64,000 nt of DNA from Daedaleopsis sinensis (lineage: Eukaryota > Basidiomycota > Agaricomycetes > Polyporales > Polyporaceae): the NCBI GenBank assembly GCA_033807695.1, contig CM066308.1, forward strand, positions 868,001 through 932,000, written 5' to 3'. Under the pieces are notes generated by a model. That model was not told the DNA's origin. It did not search any database and was given only the letters and a program-made list of their open reading frames with translations. Shown here piece by piece: positions 22,649 to 34,667 of this stretch (positions within the stretch are counted from its first letter, which is position 1; every line of letters begins with the position of its first letter). The translations under genes were made by a program, and so were the position numbers.

Positions 22649-25600
22649 ATGCTCTCGTTGCTTCCGACGTCCCTCCTGGCTCTCCTCTTTTCCTCACTAG
22701 CGCTCTCGGTGCCCACTACTCCAAACGACCCCCTTCGTGCCATCGCAGTGCATGCACGCAAGCAGCCAGAGGAGCCTGTCTGCTGTCTCAGACCTCTCGT
22801 GCCCTTGGAGCCGGTCGCGGAGGAGCACATGTTTCCGTCTTTCGAGGACTGGAAAGCGAGACGACTCTCTGAGCTGAACCTGAAGGAGCGGGCCCGGGTA
22901 CTAGCGCAGGACAAGGCCGCAGAGAACCTCTCCGAGTCCACGCCTCCCGCGGACGCCTCACAACCTGCAAGCCATGGCCAGGGATCGATGTCGGTCGACG
23001 TGCAGGAGAACGGACGGGTGCACGAACGGCTACCCCCGCACTTCCAGATCCCTATCACGGACCGGTTCAACTACGCGTCGCTCGACTGTTCAGCGCGGGT
23101 GCACGGCTCGCACAAGTCTGCGAAGAGCTCGTCGGCGATCCTGTCGTCGAAGAAGGACAGGTACATGCTGAGCCCGTGTGCGGAGAAGCAGCAGTTCGTG
23201 ATCGTCGAGCTGTGCGAGGACATCCGGATCGACACCGTGCAGCTCGCGAACTACGAGTTCTTCAGCGGGGTGTTCAAGGACTTCTCGGTCAGCGTGGCGA
23301 AGACGTACACGGGCGAGTGGACGCCTGCGGGGACGTTCCGCGCGAGGAATGTGAGGGGCGTGCAGGTGAGTAGATCCTTGCATCGTGGCACGGTGGCGGA
23401 TATTGGGAAAAGGGGGAGCACAACAGAGGCACACGATATGATCATGGGAGCTAGTGACGAGTACCATGCCGGCCGGCTGTAGTCCAAGGCATTGCCCCGT
23501 GTCGTGTGTTTGGAATTGCGTGCTAATTGCATTGTGTCCAGTCCTTTCACCCGCCCCCGACTCTACGCGACTTCTACCGTTATATACGAATCGACTTTCA
23601 TTCGCATTACGGCAACGAATACTACTGCCCGGTATCGCTTCTCCGTGTCTATGGCCTCACGCACCTCGAAGAGTGGCAATGGGATACCTGGGAAGCAGAG
23701 AGCCGTGCGAAACGATCCGTCGAGGAAGCAAGTTCTCCCGTAGAGGTCGTTGCTGAGCCCCCCGAACCTGCTCGATCGCCCGACTCGAACGACATCGAAG
23801 ACGGAAGTAGCATTGCATCCATACCGCCTACTTCTAGCTTGTCTAGCGCTGCCACAATATCCATACCTGTCACCTCTGACGACCCCAAGTCCTCAAATTA
23901 CGACATGTCTTCCCATTTTGTCTCCTTTGACACTTCGCAGACATCTGATCTAGCGCACGACCACGGAGAACTTGTCACTTCTCCATCCAAAACACACACA
24001 ACCAACGAAGAATCTTCACAGGACTCGGTACCGCACGACACATTGTACAACACTCATGTATCATTATCAACCTCTTCCTCGCACGCTCATTCTCCGGCAT
24101 CAGACCCCCATCCCCTATCGTCATCATCGTCACTATCGGTCGACTCGCATCATCAGCATTCGGAACTTGTCTCTGGCTCGCATTCTAACTCGCATTCATC
24201 GTCACCGTCTCTTCGTGCATCCCCAGCGACACCTAATGTTTCTTTCCTATCCACCATATCGCCCTCGTATGTTGCGCCACCCGTCTCCACCGGCGGCGAG
24301 TCCATCTACCGAACTATCATGAATCGCCTCACTGCGCTCGAGAATAATACCACCCTGTATACGCGCTATGTCGAGGAACAGACCGCAGGAATGCGAGATG
24401 TTCTTCGGCGGCTGGCGGAGGATCTTGGTCGCTTAGAGGGCATCGTGAGCGGCTGCAGTGACTACGTTCTCATGTTCACATGCTGATTCCGTTCCTAGGG
24501 CAAGGCCCAGGCGCAACTGTATCAGCGTTCCGTCGTTGAGCTCGAGAAGCAGACACAGCGGCTCGAGGATGAGCAGCGCGTGCTCATCTCCCGCGTGAAT
24601 ATTCTTGCTGATGAGGTCAGTCCGCGCACTGCCGCTGCATGCCTCGTGCTCATGCATGTGCTCACCTTTCTTAGGTGGTCCTAGAGAAACGTCTCGGAAT
24701 CGCCCAACTATGTCTCTTACTGACAGTCTTGGTCTTTATGGCGTTGACCCGCGGTTCTAGAGGGGAATACGCGCCCCCTCGCGGCGCCCGGTCATCCGTC
24801 CGGGACTGGGGTCGGCGTACCCTCAGCTTTAGTGGCGAGCTTGTCAACCGCCTGCGCACACGCAGCTCCACGCCACCCCGCCCGGGTGGGCAGAAGCCCG
24901 GAGGTACGTGTTCCGCGCCTCCCTACTCCCTCACTAGTACTCACGTCGGACTAGAGGGCGAAATCGCGTTCCCCTCCACAGACGGCCAGACTTCTGACGA
25001 GCACCCTCGGGCGCGGCGGGTAGCGGGCGGCGGTCACACTCGGCGGACGACCGTACGCGCACACACGCCAACATCAATCCGCACACCCACGAGTCGTCAC
25101 TTTACGCACCACCGCGCCGCCCCTGCGTCGCCATCGCTTCACCACGTACTCATGCCCCGCCCGATAATCCAGCGCTCCAGCTCCGGCGGCATCTCTCTCG
25201 GACTGGGGGGCATCGGCCCCGTGCCCAAGTCTGCGAAGCGCTGGGCGCGCAGTGCGCACCTGCACGAGGTGAAGCTCGGGAGTGCAGCAGCCGCAGCCTC
25301 GCTGCGGCGACGGAGCTCGTCCGGGCGGTCGACGCCCGTGCCTGTCGCCGACCCGTCGTCCTCTTCGGCCGGCACCCCACCCCTCGCTGAGGGCGATGTG
25401 CTGACCGGTTCGGACGTCAGCGACGACGGGGCACAGGTGCTGCTCCTGCCTTTGCCGGAGGCGATCAGCCGGTCGGACACGGGGGCGACGTTGACGTTGG
25501 GGAAGGGCAAGGGGCGCGTGGTCGACGGCGCGCGGCCGCGACAGCCGTCCCCGCTGCGGCCGACCGCTGCTATCGACCTGTCGTCCCCGCCTGCGCGCGG

Positions 25601-25754
25601 GCGATCGCTCTTCCCGAGCGAGAGCTCCGGGGACGCGAGCGAGGGCGACGCGTGGGTCGATACGGACGTGGATGGGTCCGAGTGCGACTCGGTCGTGGAT
25701 GTGCACGAGCGCGAGCGGACGTACCCGGTCGCGGCGACGAACAGCTCGTTGTAG
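22649..25754 (+). CDS. SUN-domain protein, SLP1/SUCO type
   Basis: ER/nuclear-envelope membrane glycoprotein of the SLP1 branch of SUN proteins, thought to help fold or stabilise integral membrane proteins. Exons 22649-23365, 23542-24444, 24499-24615 and 24675-25754 give about 938 residues; all introns are phase 0. Residues 1-20 form a signal peptide (MLSLLPTSLLALLFSSLALS). A SUN-like beta-domain spans roughly residues 140-300, with DRFNYASLDCSARV, LSSKKDRYMLSPC, ANYEFFSGVFKDF, YRYIRIDFHSHYGNEYYCP and SLLRVYGLTHLEEW. A long Ser/Thr/His-rich region follows, then a coiled coil (around residues 490-590), one transmembrane helix (QLCLLLTVLVFMALT) and a basic, disordered tail of about 330 residues. 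A GGTACGTG in exon 4 could be one more donor, but the frame is open without it. Confidence 0.88.
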
Positions 25755-27540
25755 CGGATAGTTGTTGTTTGGTCTTGTTGCAGTGCAGCGTGCGGTGGGC
25801 TTTTCGAACTTCACACGAGCTCACACGACGCCAGCCCGTCGCAACTTGTGTTTATTCGTGTATATATATTTGGTCTGAATCACTCTGCGTACATACTGCG
25901 AAACGACTCGAGATTCGTCATCAAAAGCAGTCCAGTGGGTATGCGAAGTTAATGGACTGGGTGTACTTGGCCTTGCAGTAGGTACTTGCTCTGTCATCGA
26001 GACCCATTTTTACATCCACTGATACTGAAGTCCTAGTTGAAACTTTGAGTATCGAAAGTCAGCTAATCGTGGGAAGACTACGGATAGCATTGGCAACGGC
26101 CCCATAGAGAGGCCCAAGTATCTCAGACTTTGAAGGTCATCTTCCTCGCGTCGTACCGTCACGTTCATTAGTCCTATCCTATAACACTGCAGACATTCAC
26201 CTCACAAACATTCACCCCACAAACTCGCACGATCACTCGTCGAATCCTGAATGCGAGGTTGCACTCGAAGCTTCCTGGCCTCCGGACTCGGAGACTCATG
26301 GAAAGAATTGTTTTCCATTCAATCAGCTATCCTTGCTTCGAGTACGAACCCTCATCCGGAGGAGTTGTGAAAACTTGCACGCTAGCAGTATTGTATTGGC
26401 GTCCTCTCCGAGGAGTCGAAGAGACGGGCTGAGACTGGATGAATCTTGCTGGAAGAAAAATAGTAAGTCGGAATTACCTACCCTCATTAATGATTATACA
26501 CGACAATCTGAGCGCTAGGAGAGCACGCAGACAAGCTCATGCAGAAAGCGGAAACAAGACTTTGTCAAGACCTACCAGCTAGCCTATATCCGGGGCGAGA
26601 ACAATCGTTCTCACTTTAATTCGAAACCGTGGCACAGCGCTTTGTAGTCACGATCAGTTTCCGACCGGCCTGAGGCCGTGACGATGATTCGTTTTTGGGA
26701 GACATTCAACATGGATTGAACATCCCGGGATTCCGCGCGAAACCGGCTGGTTTCGCGGTCACCAGACCCGTCTCAAGACCGACCTGCGGGTCGCCCTCTT
26801 TGCGGGGCGGACCGCCCCCGTAGCCGCATGTTCCTGGCACGATCACTTCTGAAGACTGGCCTGATTATTGATATGACGCCCCAGTCCACAGCTGAGGGAC
26901 CAGAAGCTTAAGAAGAGGCCAGCGGTGGCCTGGCTGCTCGCACAGCTGACAACCGAGGAATTCACAGCTGACCATCATGATGCGTGTTTGTCGAAGTCTT
27001 TTGGGTTCACCGTGCCGGGGGCACGCGCCGGAACTGAAGCCACGACCGACTCTCACGGCCGACTCGGACGCCCAGCATCGAACCACATTTGTGGTAGGCT
27101 TCCCTAAGTCTTTATGACTGTTGCGCGGTGAACTGCGGTCGGCACCAATACACCATAGTCCTCATGAACTCAAACAACATCAAGCACAGGATTGTCAGCG
27201 CCTCGCTCCTGATGCGGTCGCAGTGTTAGGGGTCATGTTGGTTTAAGGATCCATTGTGCCTGCTCGACGACCTCCGAGACACACAGTCCGGGGAGCATGG
27301 GATTCCCGCCTGCCAACTACTACCTGGGATGAGATGAGATGTACGTCCGCCTACATCCTATAGTATCTTGTCGCCCTTATTAGCTAATACGGATAGCCCC
27401 TACGTATAGTAACGTTCTGCTAGGCCTTCCTCTCGCATCGCATGCTGAACTATCGCGCGGCAATTCATGAGACGTCACTGGCATGCATCTTGGGTCGAAC
27501 ACATCCGCAGCACAGACATCCAGGTACGGATTCGTTTTAC
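25755..27540. other. Gene-poor spacer with hairpin cluster
   Basis: About 1.8 kb after the SUN gene without a supportable gene. A cluster of perfect short hairpins lies at 26597-26817 (listed under findings). Elsewhere there are only short shadow frames. Confidence 0.5.
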
Positions 27541-27544
27541 CCAC

Positions 27545-27977
27545 TGGTACAATACACCTTTAGATGTATTTGACGTTCCCAGAGATTCAAGTTCGTAAAT
27601 ACTTAGGGCCAACAGATCGAATGTGACCCATTGCCGTCTATGTCAACCTACTACTCATCAAGAAGAACTGTGGTCTACGCACCGGAGACTTGGTACTTGC
27701 GACAGCACCATGGCAGAAGTCGATAGACGTGGAAGTGGCCCGGGAGTCCACGTCGAACGTTGTGTGTGCGGCAGTCAATTAGACATCACTAGTATGGATC
27801 AACAAAGCTTCGGTCAAACACATCCCGCACATATATCTATGCATCTGGACCGTCCAAGAGGATTATGGTACTGATTCGCTTCGTTCACTGCCAGGCACAA
27901 TACGCATTTTGATGTATTTGAGGTTCGCAGAGGTAAATATTTACTAGGCCGACAGATCAAACGTGACTCATCGCCGT
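27545..27977. repeat. Tandem duplicate of a ~340-bp unknown repeat, left part
   Basis: Unit 1 (about 27545-27880) contains GATGTATTTGACGTTC, GGGCCAACAGATCGA, CCATTGCCGTCTATGT and CATCAAGAAGAACTGTGGTC. Unit 2 starts near 27885 with the same landmarks (GATGTATTTGAGGTTC, AGGCCGACAGATC) up to GCCGT at 27973-27977. Unit 2 is then interrupted by the LTR retrotransposon and resumes at 34549 with GCCGTCTATGTCG and CATCAAGAAGAACTGTGGTC. Divergence between units is about 10-20% by eye. Confidence 0.7.
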
Positions 27978-28232
27978 TGTAAGCCCGGATGATGAGGGCA
28001 CACTTCAGACGGGAAGTAACAGGCACAATGTTTCTCTGATTGCTGCGATGAGTACGGAGTCTACAGAGGTGCTAGAGGAACATACCTGATTGCTGCGATG
28101 AGTACGGAGTAGAGCAGCAAACAGGTCGAACCATGAGAAGAAGTACAGTACGGAATAGGAAGGTGTGACGTATGTAGTGACTGTGTGACATAAGCGCGAT
28201 GGTATAGTAATAATACTAGAGCGATGGTTACA
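27978..28232 (-). repeat. LTR, downstream (3') copy
   Basis: 255 bp, TG...CA ends. Inside it CTGATTGCTGCGATGAGTAC plus GGAGT occurs twice, about 49 bases apart, in both LTRs; this could be a doubled promoter or enhancer segment. The left border is abutted by the target duplication GCCGT. Confidence 0.93.
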
Positions 28233-28333
28233 CTCTCACCCATCCACGGAGAAGAGCAAAGTGAGGGGTAACATATAGTATAGCATGAGAGATAACGAGA
28301 GAGGGAGTGTGATGAGAGAGAGAGAAAAAAAAT

Positions 28334-31300
28334 TCAGACGTCAGGAAGATCGTTGTCACGTAAGTACTCGTCCAGAGCGGCGCACTCCTTGAGCTCGCGT
28401 CCTGGCAGCCAAGAGTCATGCGCCTGACTGTACCCATGCCATCGTACAAGGTAGCGGAAACCCCGTCCTATGCGTCGGCGATCGAGAATGCGCTCGATGA
28501 GCCATTCTTCTTCGCCTTCGGGTCCAACGATAGGTCCGGGTGCAGCGTCCTCGCGACCAGGAAATAGTGTCGCGTCGTTCGGAATGTATGGTTTAAGTAG
28601 TGAGACATGGAATGTAGGAAATATGTTCATCGTTTCTGGGAGTTCGAGGGTGTAAGCCGACGAGTCAGGCCAAGCTTGGACGACCTTGAAAGGGCCGTCG
28701 TATCGGACCATGAACTTGGCGACCCGGGTGTCGCCTCGTTGCATGTAGTCTCGGCGGCGGTGGAATGTGGAAAGGAGTACCTTATCCCCAACTTCGAAGC
28801 GAGGGTCAGGTGCGCGATTTCGATTGGCAGCGTCGGCCTGTTCGACCTTGGCCATCAAGAGATTGTCCGAGGCTTCCATCGTGTCGACTTCGAGCCGCGC
28901 GAGGACATCGCGAGCTGCGTCGGCGCCGGTCGGGAAATCCGCGCGAGCATCTGTGACGTCGCGGGCTGTGATGGGTGGAACGACACGCGGAGAGCGTCCG
29001 TATCGTAGTTGGAAGGGTGTGAATCCGGTCGACGAGTTTACCGTATTCATTATTTGAAAACGGATTGCCGGTAGTGCAGCGACCCAGCCGCGTTGTTTGC
29101 GGTCGACATGGTAACGTAAGGCCTGGATGACCGTTTTGTTGCATCAGAAGAGTTGCGTTGTTCCTGAGAGCCCTGAGGCAGGGCTCTCAGTAGCGTCAGT
29201 ACTGCCTCAGGACTTTCTCCCTCAGTAGTGGCTGTGCTATCAGACTCTCCCTTCCGTCTTGCTGCTCATTGTTTGTGCAAACTTCCCTGTGACCCCAATG
29301 TCAATATATATAATATGTTACCAGTACACACAGCTATGTACACACAAATTCTGAGCATCTAATTACCAGTTATTATACTGTAATAGCTCATTTTCTGCCG
29401 CTACCAGAGCTTCTGGTGAAAGTGTTCATTCAGCACTGTTGTTCGCCTCAGAGCACAAGCAAACTAGTACAGTGTAGACAGAAGACACATCACATGGTGC
29501 ATATACAATTTCAGGCAAATGCGACAAGAACTCACCAAGATATTGCCGGTGTGGTGTCAGCCCGTCTTGGTCAGTAGTGCCAGGGCTGCCAGGGGTGTCA
29601 GTGCGAATACACACTTACTGATGTGCTGCGCTCGCTGGCTCCATCGGACTGCGGATGAAAGGAGGAGGAGAGTTTCAGTTTGACGCCAGACAAACGATGT
29701 AAGGCGCGCCAGAAAGCCGATATGAACAGTGGGTCTCGGTCGGAGACGATGGACTCAGGAAGTCCATTCTCGCAGTACCAGTGCTCGAAGAAGAGTGCTG
29801 CGAAGTCTTCGGCGTTCATATCCGTACGGCACGGAATGATGCGGATCTCCGAGTTCAAGCGGCAGGTTATAGTGACTAGACAATTGAAGCCGCCGTCAAG
29901 AGGGAGAGGACCGACGAAGTCTATCGATATCGAGACGCATCGACCGTCAGGCACGGGAAGAGGATGGAGGGGACCCGGAGTCCGTCGAGTAGATGACTTG
30001 TTTCGCTGACACGAGTCACAGCCCGGTATGTACATCGTCTCTAGCTCCTTCCTCATGTTCGGCCAGTAGTAGTCTCCACGCAGCGCCGCGTACGATTTCT
30101 CGAATCCGCCATGGCCGAGAGTGTCGTGGGCGAGCGTGAAGATGACCTCGCGAAAGTCAGCGATTCGAGGAATGACCAGTCTGCCGCCTACGAAGAGTAG
30201 CTTGTCGGTGCATCGAATCCCGGCGTGAGATCTACCATCCAAGCTACCTGCAGCGAAGAGTGCCAGCGATCGCTCAGTGTTGTCGCCAGCTAGACCTCTG
30301 AGGAGCTTCAGACACCATTGGTCCTCGAGGTAACCGGCGCGGACGAGATCTAGCCATGCAGGGTCGGTAGCGATGCGGAGGACGTTAACTGGGGCAATCG
30401 TGACCGGCTGCGAGTCGACGAGCTCATCTTGAGGACGTAGACGGGAGAGAGAATCGGCGATACAGTTGTCTTCCCCTTTTAGATAGACGATCTTAAAATC
30501 GTACTGTCCGAGGAGTTCCTGCCAGCGACATTGCCGTCGAGATAGGAGCTTCTGGACGTTGAAATTCTCTAAGGTGCGGTGATCCGTGTAAACGGTGAAC
30601 GGAACTCCAAGTAGGTCTATGCGCCACTTCTTGAGGGCGCGCACGATAGAGAGTAGCTCTTTCTCATGTACCGCATAGTTCAGTTCCGCCGCCTTCAGTT
30701 GACATGAGTCAAAAGCTACAGGACGTGCCGTCTCCAGTGTCGGACCGTAAGACAAGACAGCTCCTGTGGCATAGTCGCTAGCGTCGCATGAGACAAATAT
30801 GCGGTTGTCGCGCATGTCCTCGTGGTCGATCACAGTTAGGCATTCGTGGCTGGTAACCAACGTTTTGATGGACTCGAAAGCGGCGGCGTGTGCAGTGGTC
30901 CATTCGAAATCCGTATTGGATTCTTTTGTCGTCAGTGGGGTGAGGACGGCAGTGAAGGATGCTAGCGCCGGAAGGAAATTCGCCAGGTATCTAGTCAGAC
31001 CCAGGAAGGATCGGACGTCGCCAGCAGAGCGGGGAGTGGGCCAAGAGACTATCTTGTCCACCTTCTTTCCATCGGGAGCGATGCCGTCGCGCGAGATGCG
31101 GTGTCCTAGAAACCCCAGATCTTTGCAGAAAAGCGAAGTTTTCTTCAGAGAGACAAAGAGTTTATTAGCGCGTAGAGCTTCCAGTATCAGCGCGACGTTA
31201 CGACGGTGTTCTGCGAGGTCCTTGGACCATATGATTATATCGTCGAGATATACGTGGCATATCTTCCCGATATACTTCCGGAGGGCGTTGAACATGCGTC

Positions 31301-34193
31301 TTTGATGGGTGCTTGGCGCGTTACGGCACCCTTGCGGCATTACCGTCCATTCGTACAGTCCGAAGGGAGTGGTGACCGCGGTGTATGGGATGTGTTCCGG
31401 TTTAACTCTGGTCTGAAAGAAACTATTTGTCATGTCTAACTTCCCCCACACTCGACCTTTAGCGCAGTCGCTGAGTATCTCTTGGATACTAGGCAGAGGG
31501 TGTGCGTCCGGAACTGTATTCTCGTTGAGCTGACGATAATCGTTCACCCAGCGCGGTTTGGCGGTGGGGTCGGATTTTGGAATGAGGAAAGCGGGGGAGG
31601 CATATTGACTAGACGATGGGCGGATGCGGCCGGCAGCGATGTGTTCCTGGAGGAGGTCGTTCCAGACCACCCTGTATTTCTTAGGGCAGTCATAAGTACG
31701 TCGTTTTATCTGAACAGTTGGATCCTTCAGGTTGAATTCGTGGTAAACGTCTGTCGGGAGTTCGTCTAGATGAGGAATATCGGATGGAAAACAATCACTG
31801 TACTCGTCCTTCATAGCTGCGTCCTCAGCAGCCATGGTCTCGAGTTCAGCCAAGTCTTCTATGCGAGAACGTATAGCGGCGATAGTCAAGGCGGGAACCT
31901 CTATAAGAGGTTCGCCTTCCCGCCTCGAGACCTCCAACTGTAGTTCTCGCAATACATCCTTACGCTGCGTTAATCGAAGGCGCATCTGGAGTTGTTCGTA
32001 CTCCATCTGCGTCTTACGACGTTCACGGCGATCCGAAAGTGAAGGAGGGGGGGGAATGGGAGGAGGGGAAGGTGCAAGGATGTCAATACCGGTACTGGTT
32101 TCCCACACAGCACGGCGTCGGACGTCGACGAGCAAGTCGTTCTTATCAAGGAATAGATTCCCCAACAGGATAGGTACACATAGCGAGTTTACAATCATGG
32201 CGCGGACTGAAACAGACGTGTAGGACGAGTTTGGGGAGGCGATCTGTATGCGAACGTATTCTGTCGCCTCCTTCTGGCCTCCACCGAAAGCATCTGACAG
32301 CGGATACGGCTTCGGTAACGATCGACGGGGTAGTTTGTTCGCGTCCACGACTTGCGCGTTAATGAGCACTGGGGGTGAGCCGCAGTCGATCAGCATCGGC
32401 ATAGTCTCAGATAGACCGGCGGACGTTCGGATATGCGCATTCCACATGATGTGTGGTGATGAGTACGAAGAGGGTACGTACTCGTCCTCCTCATCCTCCG
32501 AAGAGGAAGAGTAAGAGCCGGGATCAAGAATCCCTGTCGTTGCCACACCAGCTGTGATGAAGGCGATTGCAGAGTGCAACGAGTCTTGATCGTCGTCTTC
32601 AGCAGCAGAGGTCGACTCAGCGGCGTTGACAGCGGCGACAGTGGAGCGACGAGGATGTGCAGATGCTGATGACGAGGAGAATGTCGTCTTGGTGACAGAA
32701 GGTCCAATCGGCTTGTATGTAGCCGGATCGGGAAAACCGTTTGGACAGTTGGTCGACCGATGGTCGACGTTGATGCGTCGACACTTCAAGCATCCGTTGT
32801 TCGCGTATAGGTAGTCTCGCTCGGGCTGAGTGAGCGACGGAAGGCGGGATTTTGTGGTGGTCGAAGTGGCGACAGTCGTGGATGAGGCAGCTTGGGTGCT
32901 AGTCGCGCTCGGACGTCGAGTGTTAGACGCGCGCTCTTGGGCGAGGACGTACTTGACCTCGCGGACAGTTCGCGCGCGAGTACGCAGACGGTCATCGTCG
33001 AATTCGCAGAGCGCATCTTTCCAAACCCGATAGTCCACGACCGCCCGGTAGATAAGCTTATTAGCTTCAGCCCTGACGTCGGCAGTAGCGTGTGATTCGA
33101 GGTGTTCTCGTAGACGGTCTTCGTCCCAGCGTAGCGCAGAGCCGCGGAGGAGCACGTTCTGCCGTTCGAGTCGTTCGACGAATCGAACTAGTGGTTCATC
33201 GGCCGATTGCGAAAGGCGAGACATGCCCTGCACGACTCGTTGGTCCCAGTACTTCTCAAGGAAGCGTTCTTGGAATCTAAGACAGAAGTCGATCCAGTTG
33301 AGACGGTGTAGCGCAATCTGGTCGGCATAGTACCAGTCCTTCATTAGGGGGTCACGGATCCCAGACATTGCGACGAAGACTTTCTTGTCGTCGAGAATCT
33401 TCTTTGTTTCGAAATATTGCGAGCATTTGGCCACCCACTCGTGATAGACGACGGGGGTGAGTTTCCCCGGGGTCAAGGAGGGGAGGTCCTTGTATGAGTC
33501 ACATTTGACTTCAGCGATATCAGCGGTGGCGGCAGTCGTCATAGTTGGCAAAGGAGAACAGTGGTCGGAGTCTGAGTCTGAAGAGTCGAAGCGAGTGGTG
33601 GTGACAGTGACGGGCAATGGTCGGAATCGGGGAACGTGACGAACGGGACGGGTCCTGGTTGGAGCAGGGGACAGAACGGCAGTGACAGTAGTGGACGATA
33701 GTCCCGGAACGGTGGTGACGGAGGCCGAAGCTTCAGGTTCGTCGTCGGGCAGAGGGATGTCTGCCGGGTTTGGCAGTACAGAGGGTTCGGATGTGGAACG
33801 CTTTACGCGCACGGAGGGTGACTGTATGCGCACAAAGTCGGGCTCGTCTTGAGAGTCGACAAATTGTACGGGCTCCTTGGAGCCTCCTCTGCGCGATGGG
33901 CCTTCCGTGACGGGTGAATCCGAGCGGGTGGTTGACGGTGATAAGGAAGTCAAGCTAGATATCTCAGAGAGATTATCCACCTCAATTCCTTGCGCCTGGG
34001 GTGGAGGAGTCTCTTGACGCTCGGGGAGAGCGCGAGAGCGGGTTTGGAGAGGAAAGGGAACGGACGGAGCGTATCGCGACAGCGTAGAGAAGTGGGAGGG
34101 AAGAGAGAAAAAAAAGGGGGCGAGCCTTTTGATCAATTCCCACCGAAATCCCAGCCAGTCTTGAACACGCAACCGTGTAAAAGCGTCCTGCAA
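28334..34193 (-). pseudogene. Retrotransposon gag-pol polyprotein, split by a Helitron
   Basis: A single fused gag-pol frame (34193 to 29598 on the minus strand) continues as a second frame (29050 to 28334) beyond the insertion. Gag has a capsid-like region (LTPVVYHEWVAKCSQYFETK) and a zinc knuckle CLKCRRINVDHRSTNC whose spacing is CX2CX6HX4C instead of CX2CX4HX4C. Protease: LIDCGSPPV. Reverse transcriptase: YLDDIIIWS. RNase H: CDASDYATGAVLSYG. Integrase: HHCC zinc finger (HDTLGHGG ... CDSCQRNK) and D,D,E residues in SIDFVGPLP, VSDRDPLF and the segment just before the break. C-terminal chromodomain: RYLVRWHGYSQAHDSWLP. Subtracting the 478-bp insert leaves 5,382 bases, exactly 1,794 codons, so nothing else appears broken. 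The insertion separates the integrase catalytic core from its C-terminus. Confidence 0.93.
29144..29621 (-). mobile_element. Non-autonomous Helitron inserted in integrase
   Basis: On the minus strand the insert begins TCAGTAAGTG and ends CTTCTGA. It therefore has the Helitron 5'-TC and 3'-CTRR (CTGA) ends and lies exactly between host A and T, with no target duplication. Sixteen bases before CTGA is a perfect 12-bp hairpin (CTGAGAGCCCTG, loop CCT, CAGGGCTCTCAG), the expected 3' terminator. It is 478 bp long with no helicase gene, so it must have been moved by another element. The 478 bases are not a multiple of three, so the host frame is shifted. Confidence 0.88.
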
Positions 34194-34293
34194 TCTCCTC
34201 TTCTGCTCTCCGGGGTGAGACTGTTCGATGTGGTTGTATGCTCGGACTCGGGGCGGTTACGACAGAGTGCGTTGTGCGGTGTTAAAAAAAAAG

Positions 34294-34548
34294 TGTAAGC
34301 CCGGATGATGAGGGCACACTTCAGACGGGAAGTAACAGGCACAATGTTTCTCTGATTGCTGCGATGAGTACGGAGTATACAGAGGTGCTAGAGGAACATA
34401 CCTGATTGCTGCGATGAGTACGGAGTAGAGCAGCAAACAGGTCGAACCATGAGAAGAAGTACAGTACGGAATAGGAAGGTGTGACGTATGTAGTGACTGT
34501 GTGACATAAGCGCGATGGTATAGTAATAATACTAGAGCGATGGTTACA
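34294..34548 (-). repeat. LTR, upstream (5') copy
   Basis: Same 255-bp sequence as 27978-28232 with one visible substitution. On the coding (minus) strand this is the promoter-bearing LTR. It is followed by a T-run and then the gag leader; the start codon assigned to gag-pol is at 34193. Confidence 0.93.
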
Positions 34549-34667
34549 GCCGTCTATGTCGACCTGATACTCATCAAGAAGAACTGTGGTCTATGCATCG
34601 GATATATCTATCCGGCGACTTCTTCTTGCGTGCGGCGGACCATGGAAGAAGTCAATGGACGCCCGGG

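Larger units (their letters stand above)
27978..34548 (-). mobile_element. Full-length Ty3/gypsy chromovirus LTR retrotransposon
   Basis: The element is 6,571 bp, coding on the minus strand. Both LTRs are 255 bp (27978-28232 and 34294-34548), start TGTAAGCCC and end GGTTACA in plus orientation, and differ at one base that I can see (GAGTCTACAG versus GAGTATACAG). A perfect 5-bp target duplication GCCGT flanks it (27973-27977, 34549-34553). A purine-rich tract GGATGGGTGAGAG lies next to the downstream LTR on the coding strand. Domain order protease, RT, RNase H, integrase, chromodomain identifies a chromovirus. A 478-bp Helitron sits inside it. I could not match the primer-binding site to a tRNA. 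Confidence 0.95.

Noticed and set aside
24970..25830. Long minus-strand frames opposite the SUN-protein tail
   Set aside because: Arg/Pro-rich shadows of the GC-rich tail of the SUN gene; no motif, start context or splice signals.
29137..29150. Retrotransposon insert read as a spliceosomal intron because its start contains GTAAGT
   Set aside because: The far end has no AG at a position that restores the frame, whereas the TC/CTGA ends, hairpin and A|T placement fit a Helitron exactly.
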